From a virus: DNA of 43,327 nt. Under the pieces are notes generated by a model. It was not told where the DNA came from and searched no databases. It worked only from the letters and a program-made list of their open reading frames with translations. The stretch's first letter is position 1; the number at the start of each line of letters is the position of its first letter. The translations under genes were made by a program, and so were the position numbers. This document shows positions 9,735 to 18,279 of the stretch, piece by piece. The stretch lies in IMG/VR virus record IMGVR_UViG_3300033153_002016, positions 1-43,327 of that record; one strand, written 5' to 3'.

Positions 9735-10675
9735 ATGGTTGCTCCTTTGTTAGCTTCTTCATCAGGGAATAGTGTATCTTGTGGTGTAGACAAAGTGAAC
9801 CCTGCAGCATTTCGGTGCCCTCCTCCACCTAACTTCTGTGCTAGCTCAGCAACATCATAATCTCCATTAGACCTCAAAGAGAATATAGCATCTCCTCTTA
9901 TCTGCTGCCATGTAGCTCCGAATGTACCAGAGATATTAGCTAACTTATGTCCTACATCTGAAGCAAACTCAGAAGAACAATTCACCAGGAGTCCTGTCTG
10001 TCCTGCAAGCTCCACCTCGTCTGCGCTTTCTACCAGAGAATCCACCACTGTTCGATGATACTTCTCCATAGCCAGACCTTTATCTACTATAGCTTTAACC
10101 AGATGTGGAACCTCGAAGTCTAACTCCAGCATCTCCCAGTCGTAGAGAGTCTTAGGTATTGTACGCAGATACATGTTAATAGTCTTAGTAGCTCCGAACT
10201 GAAACAGCCAGAGGTCATAATCTCTTACATACTTATACAGAGCAGGCATCTTATCCTCTGAATCCCCATAGAAATGTTTCCATGTAAGAGTAGCTCCTGA
10301 CTCATCCATATCCATCACTATACGTGCGCCCTTACAGAACTCTAAATCTCCATACATTTCTTTCGCTGTCTTATGGTGGTCGATGATAGTGATAACCATC
10401 TTAGGATATGCTGAAGCTATAGCAGCTAGAGTATCCACTGGTAGAGAAAAGTCCACTACAAATAGCACATCAAAGTTATATGCTTGAGAGTAGAGAGCTG
10501 AGTGTAGAGCTGGTAGCTTACCATAGGTTACTGGTAAGATTTGTATATGTTCTGGTTGCGTATCGCTATCCTTCTGCCCTACCTTATGTATCTCAGATAG
10601 TGCCTTGTGTGCTATATAGGCAGAGGTGAACCCATCTATACAGTTAGCGTGATATGCTATAAGTATCTTAGTCAT
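9698..10675 (-). CDS. DHH-family phosphoesterase
   Basis: The 325-aa protein has the full DHH signature: AYHANCIDG at residues 7-15 (H9, N11, D14), VVDFSLP at 73-79 (D75), IIDHHK at 98-103, RDYDLW at 151-156, and the DHHA1 glycine motif GGGGHRNAAGF at 283-293. These are the Mn-binding and substrate-binding residues of RecJ, NrnA and c-di-nucleotide phosphodiesterases. RecJ-type ssDNA exonuclease, nanoRNase or cyclic-nucleotide hydrolase are all possible. Length and the absence of an OB domain favour the small NrnA-like class. It lies in the DNA metabolism block, so nucleotide recycling or a counter-defence role against cyclic-oligonucleotide signals are both open. Confidence 0.85.
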   Translation of the reverse strand: MTKILIAYHANCIDGFTSAYIAHKALSEIHKVGQKDSDTQPEHIQILPVTYGKLPALHSALYSQAYNFDVLFVVDFSLPVDTLAAIASAYPKMVITIIDHHKTAKEMYGDLEFCKGARIVMDMDESGATLTWKHFYGDSEDKMPALYKYVRDYDLWLFQFGATKTINMYLRTIPKTLYDWEMLELDFEVPHLVKAIVDKGLAMEKYHRTVVDSLVESADEVELAGQTGLLVNCSSEFASDVGHKLANISGTFGATWQQIRGDAIFSLRSNGDYDVAELAQKLGGGGHRNAAGFTLSTPQDTLFPDEEANKGATIWSTLTNQNITD

Positions 10676-10702
10676 TTGTTTCTCCTGTTGTGTTGTAGTA
10701 AA

Positions 10703-11983
10703 TTATAATCCTAATAAATCTCTTTCGTTCTGTGACAGTAAGTTCCAATCCACTGCACCTTCTATACCTTTAGACCTTACAGCTTTCTTCGGCAGATACC
10801 CATGCTCCACTGTCTGTATTTTATCTGCCATAGTAAGGTTACCTAATATCTCTATTAGTTGGTCTCTCTTCTCTAAGTCCTGATGTACATGCTTCCATAT
10901 AGCCTGTATACTCTGAGGTACATGAGCTGAATCTAGGAGCTGTAATACCTTATGAGTCACCTCACTGTTCTTACCTCTACCGAACTCACCAAGAGCCTTC
11001 GGCATAAGATGTTCTGTAAAAGTGAGAACAGTATTAGCATATATAACATCTGAGGTCTCTATCATCATAGAGAGTCTGGAAGCTGCTACTATAAGACATA
11101 GCTTAAGTAGTTGAGTTAATCTCCTGTTAGCGTAGTGTTCGAATCTTACATCATCTATCCCTTCCCACTCATGATATATCTTATGGAGAAGGTCTGCTGC
11201 ATTCTCTGACATACCTACCTCACCTGCCATACTTTCTTTAATTGTCTGTAAGTGAGCTACTAGCTGAGCTTGGAGAGTTAAGTCAGGTGGCGGAGGGAAG
11301 GTGAACTTAACTCCAGAGGGTTCACCATAGACTAGAAGTAGACGGGAGAAGAATCCCTGCCCAATAGCTTCCGTGGGGAAAGCATGAGCGAAACCTGTAG
11401 GTGTATTACCTCCAAGGATAGTGACACAAGGTTCATTAATAAATACATCCTTAGAGTTCTTTAAGCGATAATCATACACTCCCTCATAGTCCCAGAGTTC
11501 TCCTAGAATACTCATGAAGTCTAAGTTACCTACTCCGATGAAGTTATTAAACTCATCTGCTGCTACGAAACATTCCGCTGGAGGTTTAGATTCTATATCG
11601 CTTATCGCATCTTCTCCTGTACCCCAGAGATTTGCATCTAACATATCTGCTCCTGTAGAATCCATCTGTTGTTCAGCTAGGTCTAGTAGAAACTTCTCCT
11701 GTCGTGTCTTCTTAGCAGCAAAGGTAACATACCCTGCTTGCTTAAGGAGTTTAGTACCTATCTTTATTGCAGATGATTTCTTAGTTCCAGGTGAGCCTAA
11801 TAGCATTGTATATAGGGAGGGGTAGATAGTGAAATGCCCATGTAAGAAATATATGTCCCTACCAAGGTACGCTGAGAGAGAGGTGATTGCAGTCCATCTA
11901 TGAAAGAATGTAGGACACTCTGTCTGAGAGGTATAGGCTAGGTACAGAGAGAAGAAGTCTTGTGAGTTCTTAGGTTCTGACAT
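10703..11983 (-). CDS. DUF3987-type P-loop ATPase, probable replicative helicase
   Basis: The 426-aa protein has Walker A GSPGTKKSSA near residues 68-77 and an acidic Walker B-like CFVAADEFNNF near residues 137-147, with an N-terminal helical region (TECPTFFHRWTAITSLSAYL) typical of DUF3987 proteins. These belong to the RecA/DnaB-like group and often replace DnaB in phages. A central position next to DNA polymerase supports a replication helicase. The lysines within the P-loop (TKKSS) are unusual but keep the GxxxxKS core. Its ATG overlaps the polymerase stop as TAATG, so it is translationally coupled. Confidence 0.7.
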   Translation of the reverse strand: MSEPKNSQDFFSLYLAYTSQTECPTFFHRWTAITSLSAYLGRDIYFLHGHFTIYPSLYTMLLGSPGTKKSSAIKIGTKLLKQAGYVTFAAKKTRQEKFLLDLAEQQMDSTGADMLDANLWGTGEDAISDIESKPPAECFVAADEFNNFIGVGNLDFMSILGELWDYEGVYDYRLKNSKDVFINEPCVTILGGNTPTGFAHAFPTEAIGQGFFSRLLLVYGEPSGVKFTFPPPPDLTLQAQLVAHLQTIKESMAGEVGMSENAADLLHKIYHEWEGIDDVRFEHYANRRLTQLLKLCLIVAASRLSMMIETSDVIYANTVLTFTEHLMPKALGEFGRGKNSEVTHKVLQLLDSAHVPQSIQAIWKHVHQDLEKRDQLIEILGNLTMADKIQTVEHGYLPKKAVRSKGIEGAVDWNLLSQNERDLLGL

Positions 11984-14403
11984 TATTTAATATCACTCCA
12001 GTACTTTCCACTTGCTGAGGCGTCTGCTGGTACAGTGAATGTTCTTATCTGTCCATCATACGCTTTGATTGTAACTGGTATCTGCATACGTTCAGTAACC
12101 ATATCTTTAAGATACTCATGTCCTATCCTGTGTTGGAATAAGATTGAGTCATGTACCTGAGCTATAAGTTTAAAGTGGTCTCTGTACTGAGGGCTCATAG
12201 CTATATCAAAGAAGACTGATAGGAAAGATTTGTTTAAGGTTATCGCATTAAGAGACTGAGGTGGATGAGCTATGTAGGCGTTAAGGTGCTGCTTAGATTT
12301 ATCTGGGTGACCGAAACAGTAGCGAGTCCATGCACCTACCTGAGCTGTGTATTCTTCCTCATATACAGAGTTACCTCTATCCATATACAAAGCTCTAGCT
12401 GGGTCTAAATCAGGAGTGTGATGCACAGCTGTACTCACCAGCTTCTTACTCAGTAATATCTCCTGTACAACTCCTGCATAGAATGTCTGTCTGATTCCAG
12501 GATAGGTCTTATGGAATTGCTCTAGGAGATACTCAGCTACCTCTCGTAATGACCATAGCTTAGGTAAGTCTAGTAACCTTTTCGCTAGTAAGACTTTCTC
12601 CTCTCCCATAGTATCTATGAGAACGAAAGCTCCCATGTTATAATTAGCTCCATGATTCACTGGCTTACCTAGTTGTCTCAGTGGTTTGTTAAGAACCTTA
12701 TGATTCTCTGTGTCATACATTTCTTCAAACGGTACACCAAAGAAGGCGGACGCATTAGCACAGTGGAAATCTGGCGAGTGTTCTACGTTATTTATTAATG
12801 TCTCATCTCCACTGATGTAAGCTGTATCTCTGGATTCTGCCTGAGCTAAGTCTACCTCACATAACATGAATCCATCATCTGCTCGTAGAGTTTTCTTAAC
12901 TGCATCTCCTCGTGGAATATTCTGTATCTGTAAGCCACACCAGAAGTGATGCTCTCTAGATGCTAGTCTAGCTGTGTCTGTACCATGAGGATTGAGAGCG
13001 AATAGAATCCTGTCTCCTCCCCTGCTACCATCTATTCCTGCTGAAAACTCCTTACCTGCTGTTATATAAGTGGATACTAGCTTACGTGCCTTCCTTACTT
13101 TTAGGATAGAAGATATTAATCTAGCATTAAAGGGGTGGCGAAACCTAGCCTTATTAAGATTCTTTTCATCAGCTGACTTCAAATCTCCACAGCCTAGAAT
13201 CTTAAGCATAGCTTTCATCTGCTTAGGCGATGCTACATTAAATCCTTTCACTCCTAGTATCTTATCTAAGGAAGCTGAGTGCTTAGCTATAATAGTATTC
13301 TGTTCTGCTGACGCTGAAGCAAGTCTATCCATATCTCTAGCTATACCTCTCATCTCTGCCATGTGACAGGGGAAGGTGAGAGGGAACTCTAGGAGATAGT
13401 TGCTGAAAGCATAAGCTGGCGCTTCTAATATCATTGCTAAGAAGGCACAACCAGTACCGTAAGTATCAAGAGCATTATAACGATAGTACTCATATAAGTC
13501 ATTAGTCTCTGCAAGGTCTTTCCAATAGACTGCTTCTCTGATAAGGAAAGAGTTGAGGAACCCAAGATCTTTTGGTAACTCACTATACCAGCTATGAAAC
13601 ATATTAGCAGTATCATAATAATATCCGTAAACAGGAGCATTATATCTGGCGAGATAGGCGCAGTCATACTTTCCATTCTGAAATACCTTCGGGGCTTTAA
13701 GCTCCCAGTTAAATTTCCGCATTACGGAGAGGTTATAATCTGAATCAAGAGGGAGGACTACTGTCTCGCTACGCATACCAGATGGATGAAGTGTACTGTA
13801 GTGAAAAGCTGTATAAGATATACATCTAATAGCAGCGTTCTCTCTAAAGGTTTCTATATCTATTGAGATAAGAAAAGCATCTTCCATAGCTAAGAAAAAG
13901 AAATCTGCATTAGAGGCTGTAAGTACGCTCCAATCAAAGGCAGGAGGAGTAAACCACTTATCTCTTGCAGTCAGCTTAGTAACAAGTCTCTTCGCTATAA
14001 AGCTACCATAAGGTACAGTAACTAACTGCTTCAGTGGAGCTAGGAATACTATCTCTATCTTCTCATCTGTATCTTTCATACCTTCTATCTCAAAGTAACT
14101 CCCAGAGTAATTCGATAGTGCAGGAGCTTTCCTCTTATCCCAGTCTAACAGTTTCTTTAGTAACTCTACAGATGTAGACACAACTCTAGTGATACCTTTC
14201 TGCTTACAATACATCTTCACAGTGGTAAGAGTAGTCACCTTCTCTAGGCGTACATAGGTAGTAACTGCACCTACGCAACCTTTAAGCTGAGGGAGATAAT
14301 CCTTATCCGCTGAAGTACCCCAGAAGAGGATAGCATCATCTGCCTTACGAGGCTTAGCTGCTTCTGCTTTTCTAAGTTTCTCTATATGTTTACTTAAGTT
14401 CAT
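11983..14403 (-). CDS. Family A DNA polymerase with 3'-5' exonuclease
   Basis: The 806-aa protein is a complete family A polymerase that copies the phage genome. The proofreading domain has ExoI SIDIET (D182, E184), ExoII QNGKYDCAYL (D247) and ExoIII YRYNALD (Y309, D313). The polymerase domain has GTDTARLASRE near 474-484 (the T/DxGRLSS region), motif A CEVDLAQAESR (D518), motif B from R576 and K580 to NYNMG, and motif C AQVHDSI (D752). All catalytic acids are present, so it should be active. An extra N-terminal region of about 165 residues precedes the exonuclease. No thioredoxin-binding loop is recognisable. A consensus promoter at 15212-15240 lies upstream. Confidence 0.95.
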   Translation of the reverse strand: MNLSKHIEKLRKAEAAKPRKADDAILFWGTSADKDYLPQLKGCVGAVTTYVRLEKVTTLTTVKMYCKQKGITRVVSTSVELLKKLLDWDKRKAPALSNYSGSYFEIEGMKDTDEKIEIVFLAPLKQLVTVPYGSFIAKRLVTKLTARDKWFTPPAFDWSVLTASNADFFFLAMEDAFLISIDIETFRENAAIRCISYTAFHYSTLHPSGMRSETVVLPLDSDYNLSVMRKFNWELKAPKVFQNGKYDCAYLARYNAPVYGYYYDTANMFHSWYSELPKDLGFLNSFLIREAVYWKDLAETNDLYEYYRYNALDTYGTGCAFLAMILEAPAYAFSNYLLEFPLTFPCHMAEMRGIARDMDRLASASAEQNTIIAKHSASLDKILGVKGFNVASPKQMKAMLKILGCGDLKSADEKNLNKARFRHPFNARLISSILKVRKARKLVSTYITAGKEFSAGIDGSRGGDRILFALNPHGTDTARLASREHHFWCGLQIQNIPRGDAVKKTLRADDGFMLCEVDLAQAESRDTAYISGDETLINNVEHSPDFHCANASAFFGVPFEEMYDTENHKVLNKPLRQLGKPVNHGANYNMGAFVLIDTMGEEKVLLAKRLLDLPKLWSLREVAEYLLEQFHKTYPGIRQTFYAGVVQEILLSKKLVSTAVHHTPDLDPARALYMDRGNSVYEEEYTAQVGAWTRYCFGHPDKSKQHLNAYIAHPPQSLNAITLNKSFLSVFFDIAMSPQYRDHFKLIAQVHDSILFQHRIGHEYLKDMVTERMQIPVTIKAYDGQIRTFTVPADASASGKYWSDIK

Positions 14404-14429
14404 AGCTACTTCCTTATATAACTTATAGC

Positions 14430-14466
14430 AAGATACCCTGCCTCCATTACAGAAACAAGGTATCTT
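14430..14466 (-). other. Intergenic hairpin upstream of DNA polymerase
   Basis: Bases 14430-14437 (AAGATACC) and 14459-14466 (GGTATCTT) are a perfect 8-bp inverted repeat with a 21-base loop. They lie in the 89-base gap between the ssDNA-binding-like gene and the polymerase. No U-run follows on the leftward transcript, so this is more likely an mRNA stability or processing element than a terminator. Confidence 0.4.
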
Positions 14467-14492
14467 AGTCTAACCTATATTACAGCTCTATC

Positions 14493-14930
14493 CTATACAA
14501 CAGACAGCTCTTTAATATTAGTGTAAAACTTATCGGGGTCATTTTTATCCTTACGGAGAGTCGTAATCACGATACATTCCACACCCTTACAAGCATCAAT
14601 GAGTTCTCTTATCGTACTCGTACCCAGAGCTTCAGCAAGAGGTATAGATACCTTCTTAAGCGCACCTCTACCAAACTCATTATCCATGAAGTAAGCGGTG
14701 GAGGTGGAGTCACCTTCTTTAAGAGGCTCATCTTCAGCTTGGTGAGCTAACTCCAGTGTCTCCACCGCTTTCATATCCAGCTCAACTGCCTGCTTAGAGT
14801 TAATCTCTTTAAGCTCCAGAGTGATAAGAACCTTATGAGCCCCAACAGGGAACGGTTTAAACTCAGGTAAATCTTCCAAGTCATCTAAGGTACAGTCTAA
14901 TAGGTCGTCGATTGAATTAGATTCAGTCAT
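14493..14930 (-). CDS. ssDNA-binding-like recombination partner
   Basis: The 145-aa protein resembles a common phage family placed beside Sak4-like ATPases and thought to act as ssDNA-binding protein. It has an acidic N-terminus (DDLLDCTLDDLEDLPEF), an FPVGAHKVLITLELKEI strand pair, an aliphatic ETLELA segment, YFMDNEFGRGALKK, and a C-terminal strand ending IKELSVV. The predicted fold is beta-rich and OB-like. The acidic stretch is at the N-terminus rather than the C-terminus as in bacterial SSB. The pairing with the upstream Sak4-like gene supports single-strand annealing recombination. Function is inferred, not shown. Confidence 0.5.
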   Translation of the reverse strand: MTESNSIDDLLDCTLDDLEDLPEFKPFPVGAHKVLITLELKEINSKQAVELDMKAVETLELAHQAEDEPLKEGDSTSTAYFMDNEFGRGALKKVSIPLAEALGTSTIRELIDACKGVECIVITTLRKDKNDPDKFYTNIKELSVV

Positions 14931-15039
14931 TTTATTTATTCCTTATGTATTTAAGTTATATTAATATACTATATGTATATATGTATGAATTGATTTAAAC
15001 AGTTTACTCTGTATTACCACGAGAGTGTGGTGAATTCTG

Positions 15040-15963
15040 TTATGTAACCTTACCTTTATTCTTAAGTCTTTCTAAGATACTACTAGCTTTCTGTGTAGAA
15101 GTCTTAGTGGTGGGGGTGGCGGTGACCGCTGTCTTACTACTTCTCTTATCTATAGAGGGATAAAGTTCAGGCTTAAATATAGTAAGCAAAGATGGTTTCT
15201 CTGAGCCTTCCATTATAGCATCAGTCCTTGAGCCTGTCAAGATATTTGTTGCATACCCTGTACTACTCGCAAAGACATGCTTCTTATTCTTTCTCTCTGC
15301 ATACACTACATGGTCAAAGTACTTAGCTATATTCCTAGAGAAATTCCTAGTGCCTCCTACTGGAACCAGCGTCTTCTTCTTACCTTCTGTCTCTGCTTCT
15401 ATCTCATGGGAGATAACTATTACATTATACCCTGCCTGCTGTATGTGAGAGAGAAAGATATCAAGAAGCTTTCCTAGATTACCCCAATCATTATAGTCTA
15501 GCTTATAATCATCTGGCTCATTCTTAGTTATAAAAGCTATCGCAGAATTAGAGAGTTGGGTGAGAGAGTCAAATACTACCACATCATTATGTCCTAGAGA
15601 AGGAAGGTCTACCTCTACTGTAGCTCCTGCCTCTCCTTCAGTATCTTTCGCTGCTCGCTTACAGACCATACAGCCTACCTTACCATGCTCCTCACAGATA
15701 GAGACCTTACCTTTCACCATCTTAAGTACAGTCTCTATCGCTATAGGATAGGAGCGTGTATCAGGTAGAGCTATAAGTTCTATCCTTTCCTGCCATGCTG
15801 TAGGTAACTTGAATAGAACCTCATGTCCATTCTCCATATCTACCCAGATAAGATTATAGTATTCAGAGAGCTCTCCTGCAAGCTGTGACTTACCTGTCTT
15901 CGGGCCTCCAAAGATTAGAACTCGATGGGTAGGAGAGTGATTAAGAGTATTTAGTTTTGCCAT
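15040..15963 (-). CDS. Sak4-like RecA-fold ATPase with cysteine-rich insertion
   Basis: The 307-aa protein has Walker A IFGGPKTGKSQL (residues 17-28) and Walker B VVVFDSLTQLS (128-138, D132), matching phage nucleotide-binding proteins of the AAA_24/Sak4 group. These are short RecA-like ATPases that promote single-strand annealing with an SSB partner. Between the two motifs lies CEEHGKVGCMVC (C90, H93, C98, C101), a probable zinc knuckle that I do not expect in the minimal family. The C-terminal 35 residues are a Thr/Lys-rich tail. The DNA of its 3' third also contains a consensus leftward promoter (15212-15240). Confidence 0.75.
   Translation of the reverse strand: MAKLNTLNHSPTHRVLIFGGPKTGKSQLAGELSEYYNLIWVDMENGHEVLFKLPTAWQERIELIALPDTRSYPIAIETVLKMVKGKVSICEEHGKVGCMVCKRAAKDTEGEAGATVEVDLPSLGHNDVVVFDSLTQLSNSAIAFITKNEPDDYKLDYNDWGNLGKLLDIFLSHIQQAGYNVIVISHEIEAETEGKKKTLVPVGGTRNFSRNIAKYFDHVVYAERKNKKHVFASSTGYATNILTGSRTDAIMEGSEKPSLLTIFKPELYPSIDKRSSKTAVTATPTTKTSTQKASSILERLKNKGKVT
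15212..15240 (-). promoter_or_regulatory. Consensus extended sigma70 promoter inside the Sak4-like gene
   Basis: Read on the minus strand, bases 15240-15235 are TTGACA and 15217-15212 are TATAAT, with exactly 17 bases between. TGC directly precedes the -10, giving the extended TGnTATAAT form, so every consensus position is met. It lies inside the coding region about 280 bases before the start of the 14493-14930 gene. It should drive the ssDNA-binding-like gene, the polymerase and all genes to 8712 from host RNA polymerase. Confidence 0.8.
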
Positions 15964-16178
15964 TACAGCTTACTCCTAGTATCTAATTCATTCATTAACT
16001 TACATAATGCAGGTGCGTCTTTAGCTTGTACCTGATAGACTGTTAGAGTTACTTTATCTACAATCAGTTTCATAACTCCTATCTTAGATACATAGAATCG
16101 CTCAGGTATTACTGGTGCGTCTAGTATATCTTTAACTGTTGCTGCCTTAGGTTTCTCTTTATCTTTTAATTCTGCCAT
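15963..16178 (-). CDS. Small hypothetical protein
   Basis: The 71-aa protein starts Lys/Glu-rich (AELKDKEKPKAATVKDILDA), then alternates hydrophobic residues in VSKIGVMKLIVDKVTLTVYQV, suggesting a small beta domain. It is not recognised. It overlaps the upstream gene by 13 bases, and its stop shares a base with the start of the Sak4-like gene, so it belongs to the same operon. A role as recombination accessory factor is suggested only by position. Confidence 0.5.
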   Translation of the reverse strand: MAELKDKEKPKAATVKDILDAPVIPERFYVSKIGVMKLIVDKVTLTVYQVQAKDAPALCKLMNELDTRSKL

Positions 16179-16537
16179 GTTGGTGCTCCTGACTTGCTGT
16201 TAATGTTATTATAATACTTAGATATCGGCTTAGCTTCTGTTCTTACAAGAGGAGGGATAACTTTCTTATGCTCTTTAATCTTAGCAGCTAATTTCTTATT
16301 CTTATCTTCTTCTATCTCTAGTAACTCCGTAAGCTCTAACAGCCTCTGAGCTTGGTGATAGATAATCTGAGTCTGTTCTTCTAACTTAGCTGTAAGCTCA
16401 CCTGCATCGTTGAGTATATTAAGCATAGCGCATACAGCATTAGCTTCAAAAGGTGACTGAAGGTGTATGTTATTATGTTCCGCTGTATCTCTTACACCGT
16501 AACGGTTTTTAGTAAGGACTGTGAATCTCTGTGACAT
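16166..16537 (-). CDS. Coiled-coil phage protein
   Basis: The 123-aa protein has an N-terminal segment RFTVLTKNRYGVRDTAEHNN resembling the start of many small phage proteins. Next is a helix ending in AVCAMLNILN, then a Leu/Glu/Lys-rich region (about residues 50-92) with the heptad spacing of a coiled coil, and a basic tail. No enzyme motif is seen. Its ATG overlaps the stop of the upstream nuclease gene as TAATG, so it is translationally coupled. Confidence 0.55.
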   Translation of the reverse strand: MSQRFTVLTKNRYGVRDTAEHNNIHLQSPFEANAVCAMLNILNDAGELTAKLEEQTQIIYHQAQRLLELTELLEIEEDKNKKLAAKIKEHKKVIPPLVRTEAKPISKYYNNINSKSGAPTWQN

Positions 16538-17607
16538 TATGCTTCTGCTCCCTTATCTAACTGTGCTGCAACTAAATCAAAGAAATCTACCTCAAACATA
16601 TATTCTTGTTCTTCTATCTCTTCCAGTATCTTCTCTGTGAGAGGCTTAACTATATTCTCCGTATTCAATGTACAAATCCCAAGATATTCACAATCTCTGA
16701 AGAAATCTAAGCAAGTCTCTCCGTGCGTAGGATATGTATTATAGTCCTCATATAAAGAGATGTGTTTAGTATCTATTATTAGTTCCTGTAACCATAGTGC
16801 TCTCTGTAAGAGTGACTTCTCGAAATAGAATTCTACATACTCTTTACTCTTAGATTCATACACAAGGTAAAATACCTTATAAGAGGAGAGTTCAGGAAAG
16901 ATTCTATCTAGCACTACGCTGTAACCTATCGCTTGTCCGCTGTTCTTATAAGTTGTGCTATTAGCTTTCCCGCTGGTAGTCTTACATTCCAAAACCAGAA
17001 TCTCACCTGTATCCTTATGTCTTAACACAGCATCCACATACCCTCTGTACTTATAGCCTTCTGGCATGGAGATCTGAAAGGATAGTTCCACTGCTGGCTG
17101 TCCGTTGTAATATACAAGTTCGTAGTCTTGCATGTACCCATCACTGTACGCTATAATAAACTTCTGCACAGCAAAGAGAGCTTCCCAAAATGATTTCTTC
17201 TGTCTTGGGTTCGCATCTAACAAGTCTACATCCCACTCTAAGAGACAGTCGAGATATATTCTATCCTCTGACTTACCTTCAAGGGTGGACTGTATACCTA
17301 TACCTACCACTTTACCGTAGGCAAAAGTAACTCCCTGCTCTATCTCTTTAGCTTCTTCGAGAGCTACTGTAGATGAAGATAGACGATAGAGTTGGTATTT
17401 TCTAGGGCATTTATGGAGAGTTGTACGAGAGGAGTGAGAGAGGAGTTGCAGGCGTGGGTCTATCTGACCGCTAGCTAAGGTGACTCTAGGGGAGGTAGAA
17501 ACTGGCGCATCTAAAAAGTCTGCTTGCATAGCTTCTGACTCTTCCTGTACGGTGGCGGTGTCTGTCTCTATGACAGAATCTAAGAAACTATCTAATTCTG
17601 GGTTCAT
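16537..17607 (-). CDS. PD-(D/E)xK nuclease, Cas4/RecB-like with Fe-S cysteines
   Basis: The 356-aa protein is a RecB-family nuclease. It starts with an acidic linker, then SHSSRTTLHKCPRKYQLYRL around residues 57-76, typical of this family. The catalytic core is YVDAV (D192), ILVLECKT (E207, K209) and QAIGYS (225-230). C67 together with C299, C306 and C312 reproduces the arrangement of one N-terminal and three C-terminal cysteines that holds a 4Fe-4S cluster in Cas4 and AddB. It is expected to process DNA ends, supplying 3' single strands for the nearby Sak4-like annealing protein and the RecD-like helicase. Confidence 0.85.
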   Translation of the reverse strand: MNPELDSFLDSVIETDTATVQEESEAMQADFLDAPVSTSPRVTLASGQIDPRLQLLSHSSRTTLHKCPRKYQLYRLSSSTVALEEAKEIEQGVTFAYGKVVGIGIQSTLEGKSEDRIYLDCLLEWDVDLLDANPRQKKSFWEALFAVQKFIIAYSDGYMQDYELVYYNGQPAVELSFQISMPEGYKYRGYVDAVLRHKDTGEILVLECKTTSGKANSTTYKNSGQAIGYSVVLDRIFPELSSYKVFYLVYESKSKEYVEFYFEKSLLQRALWLQELIIDTKHISLYEDYNTYPTHGETCLDFFRDCEYLGICTLNTENIVKPLTEKILEEIEEQEYMFEVDFFDLVAAQLDKGAEA

Positions 17608-17611
17608 TGTC

Positions 17612-17959
17612 TTATTCCTGTACCATTAATATATCTTCAGCTATAAGTCTTTCTATGTGTCTTACTTCAGCTAAGTTATATCTGTCTGTAGCTAAGTGTT
17701 GAGCTAATTCAGTGAGTTCATAGGAGCATAGCATACGAGGTGTATGTACTATTATATCTGGCATAAGAGGTATAGCTATAGGAGAAAGGTAATCTGCTAA
17801 TGCTATAGCTCCTTCCATATAATTTATATAACACTCGTGCTCTGCTTTAATATAGATATGTATAAAGACAGACAGAGGTGTTGGAGTCTTATCATCTGAG
17901 CGTACCTTAGTATCGTGCTTAGATTTAAGAGCTGCCATACGTTCTTGCAGAGAGTCCAT
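17612..17959 (-). CDS. Hypothetical protein
   Basis: The 115-aa protein is not recognised. The N-terminus is basic (MDSLQERMAALKSKHD) and the rest is helical, with LCSYELTELAQHLATD and RHIERLIAEDI. I chose ATG 17959, which lies one base after the stop of the upstream gene, rather than a GTG at 18004 that would overlap that gene by 44 bases. The ribosome site is weak, consistent with coupling to upstream translation. Confidence 0.5.
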   Translation of the reverse strand: MDSLQERMAALKSKHDTKVRSDDKTPTPLSVFIHIYIKAEHECYINYMEGAIALADYLSPIAIPLMPDIIVHTPRMLCSYELTELAQHLATDRYNLAEVRHIERLIAEDILMVQE

Positions 17960-17960
17960 C

Positions 17961-18248
17961 TTATAGGTCTGCAACTGACATCTTAGACATAGCTTTCTTC
18001 CCACTACCTTTCTTAAGAGATGTGGTAGCTATATCTGTAGCTGTCTGTTTCTTTAATCCTCTTACAAGGATAGAACATTCCTCTTCTGTAAGAAGTGTGA
18101 CTACCTCTGGGTCTTTCTTAAGAGTGGTATGTATATCTCGCAAGAGAGTAGCTAAGCCAGGAGCTTGTGCTTCTAACCCTTCCTCTAGCTGAGCTAACTT
18201 CTCTTGTATCTGAAATGCTTGATTAGGTTGTGTCATTTTAGTTTCCAT
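17961..18248 (-). CDS. Conserved small phage protein
   Basis: The 95-aa protein has a helical N-terminal half (QIQEKLAQLEEGLEAQ) and the segment LTEEECSILVRGLKKQT, followed by a Lys/Gly/Ser-rich tail ending SVADL. I associate this pattern with small proteins in the early regions of other podoviruses, all without known function. The basic tail could contact nucleic acid. It is preceded by a structured intergenic region. Confidence 0.5.
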   Translation of the reverse strand: METKMTQPNQAFQIQEKLAQLEEGLEAQAPGLATLLRDIHTTLKKDPEVVTLLTEEECSILVRGLKKQTATDIATTSLKKGSGKKAMSKMSVADL

Positions 18249-18279
18249 ATGTTATGTTATATAATAGAAGGTATAAGGT

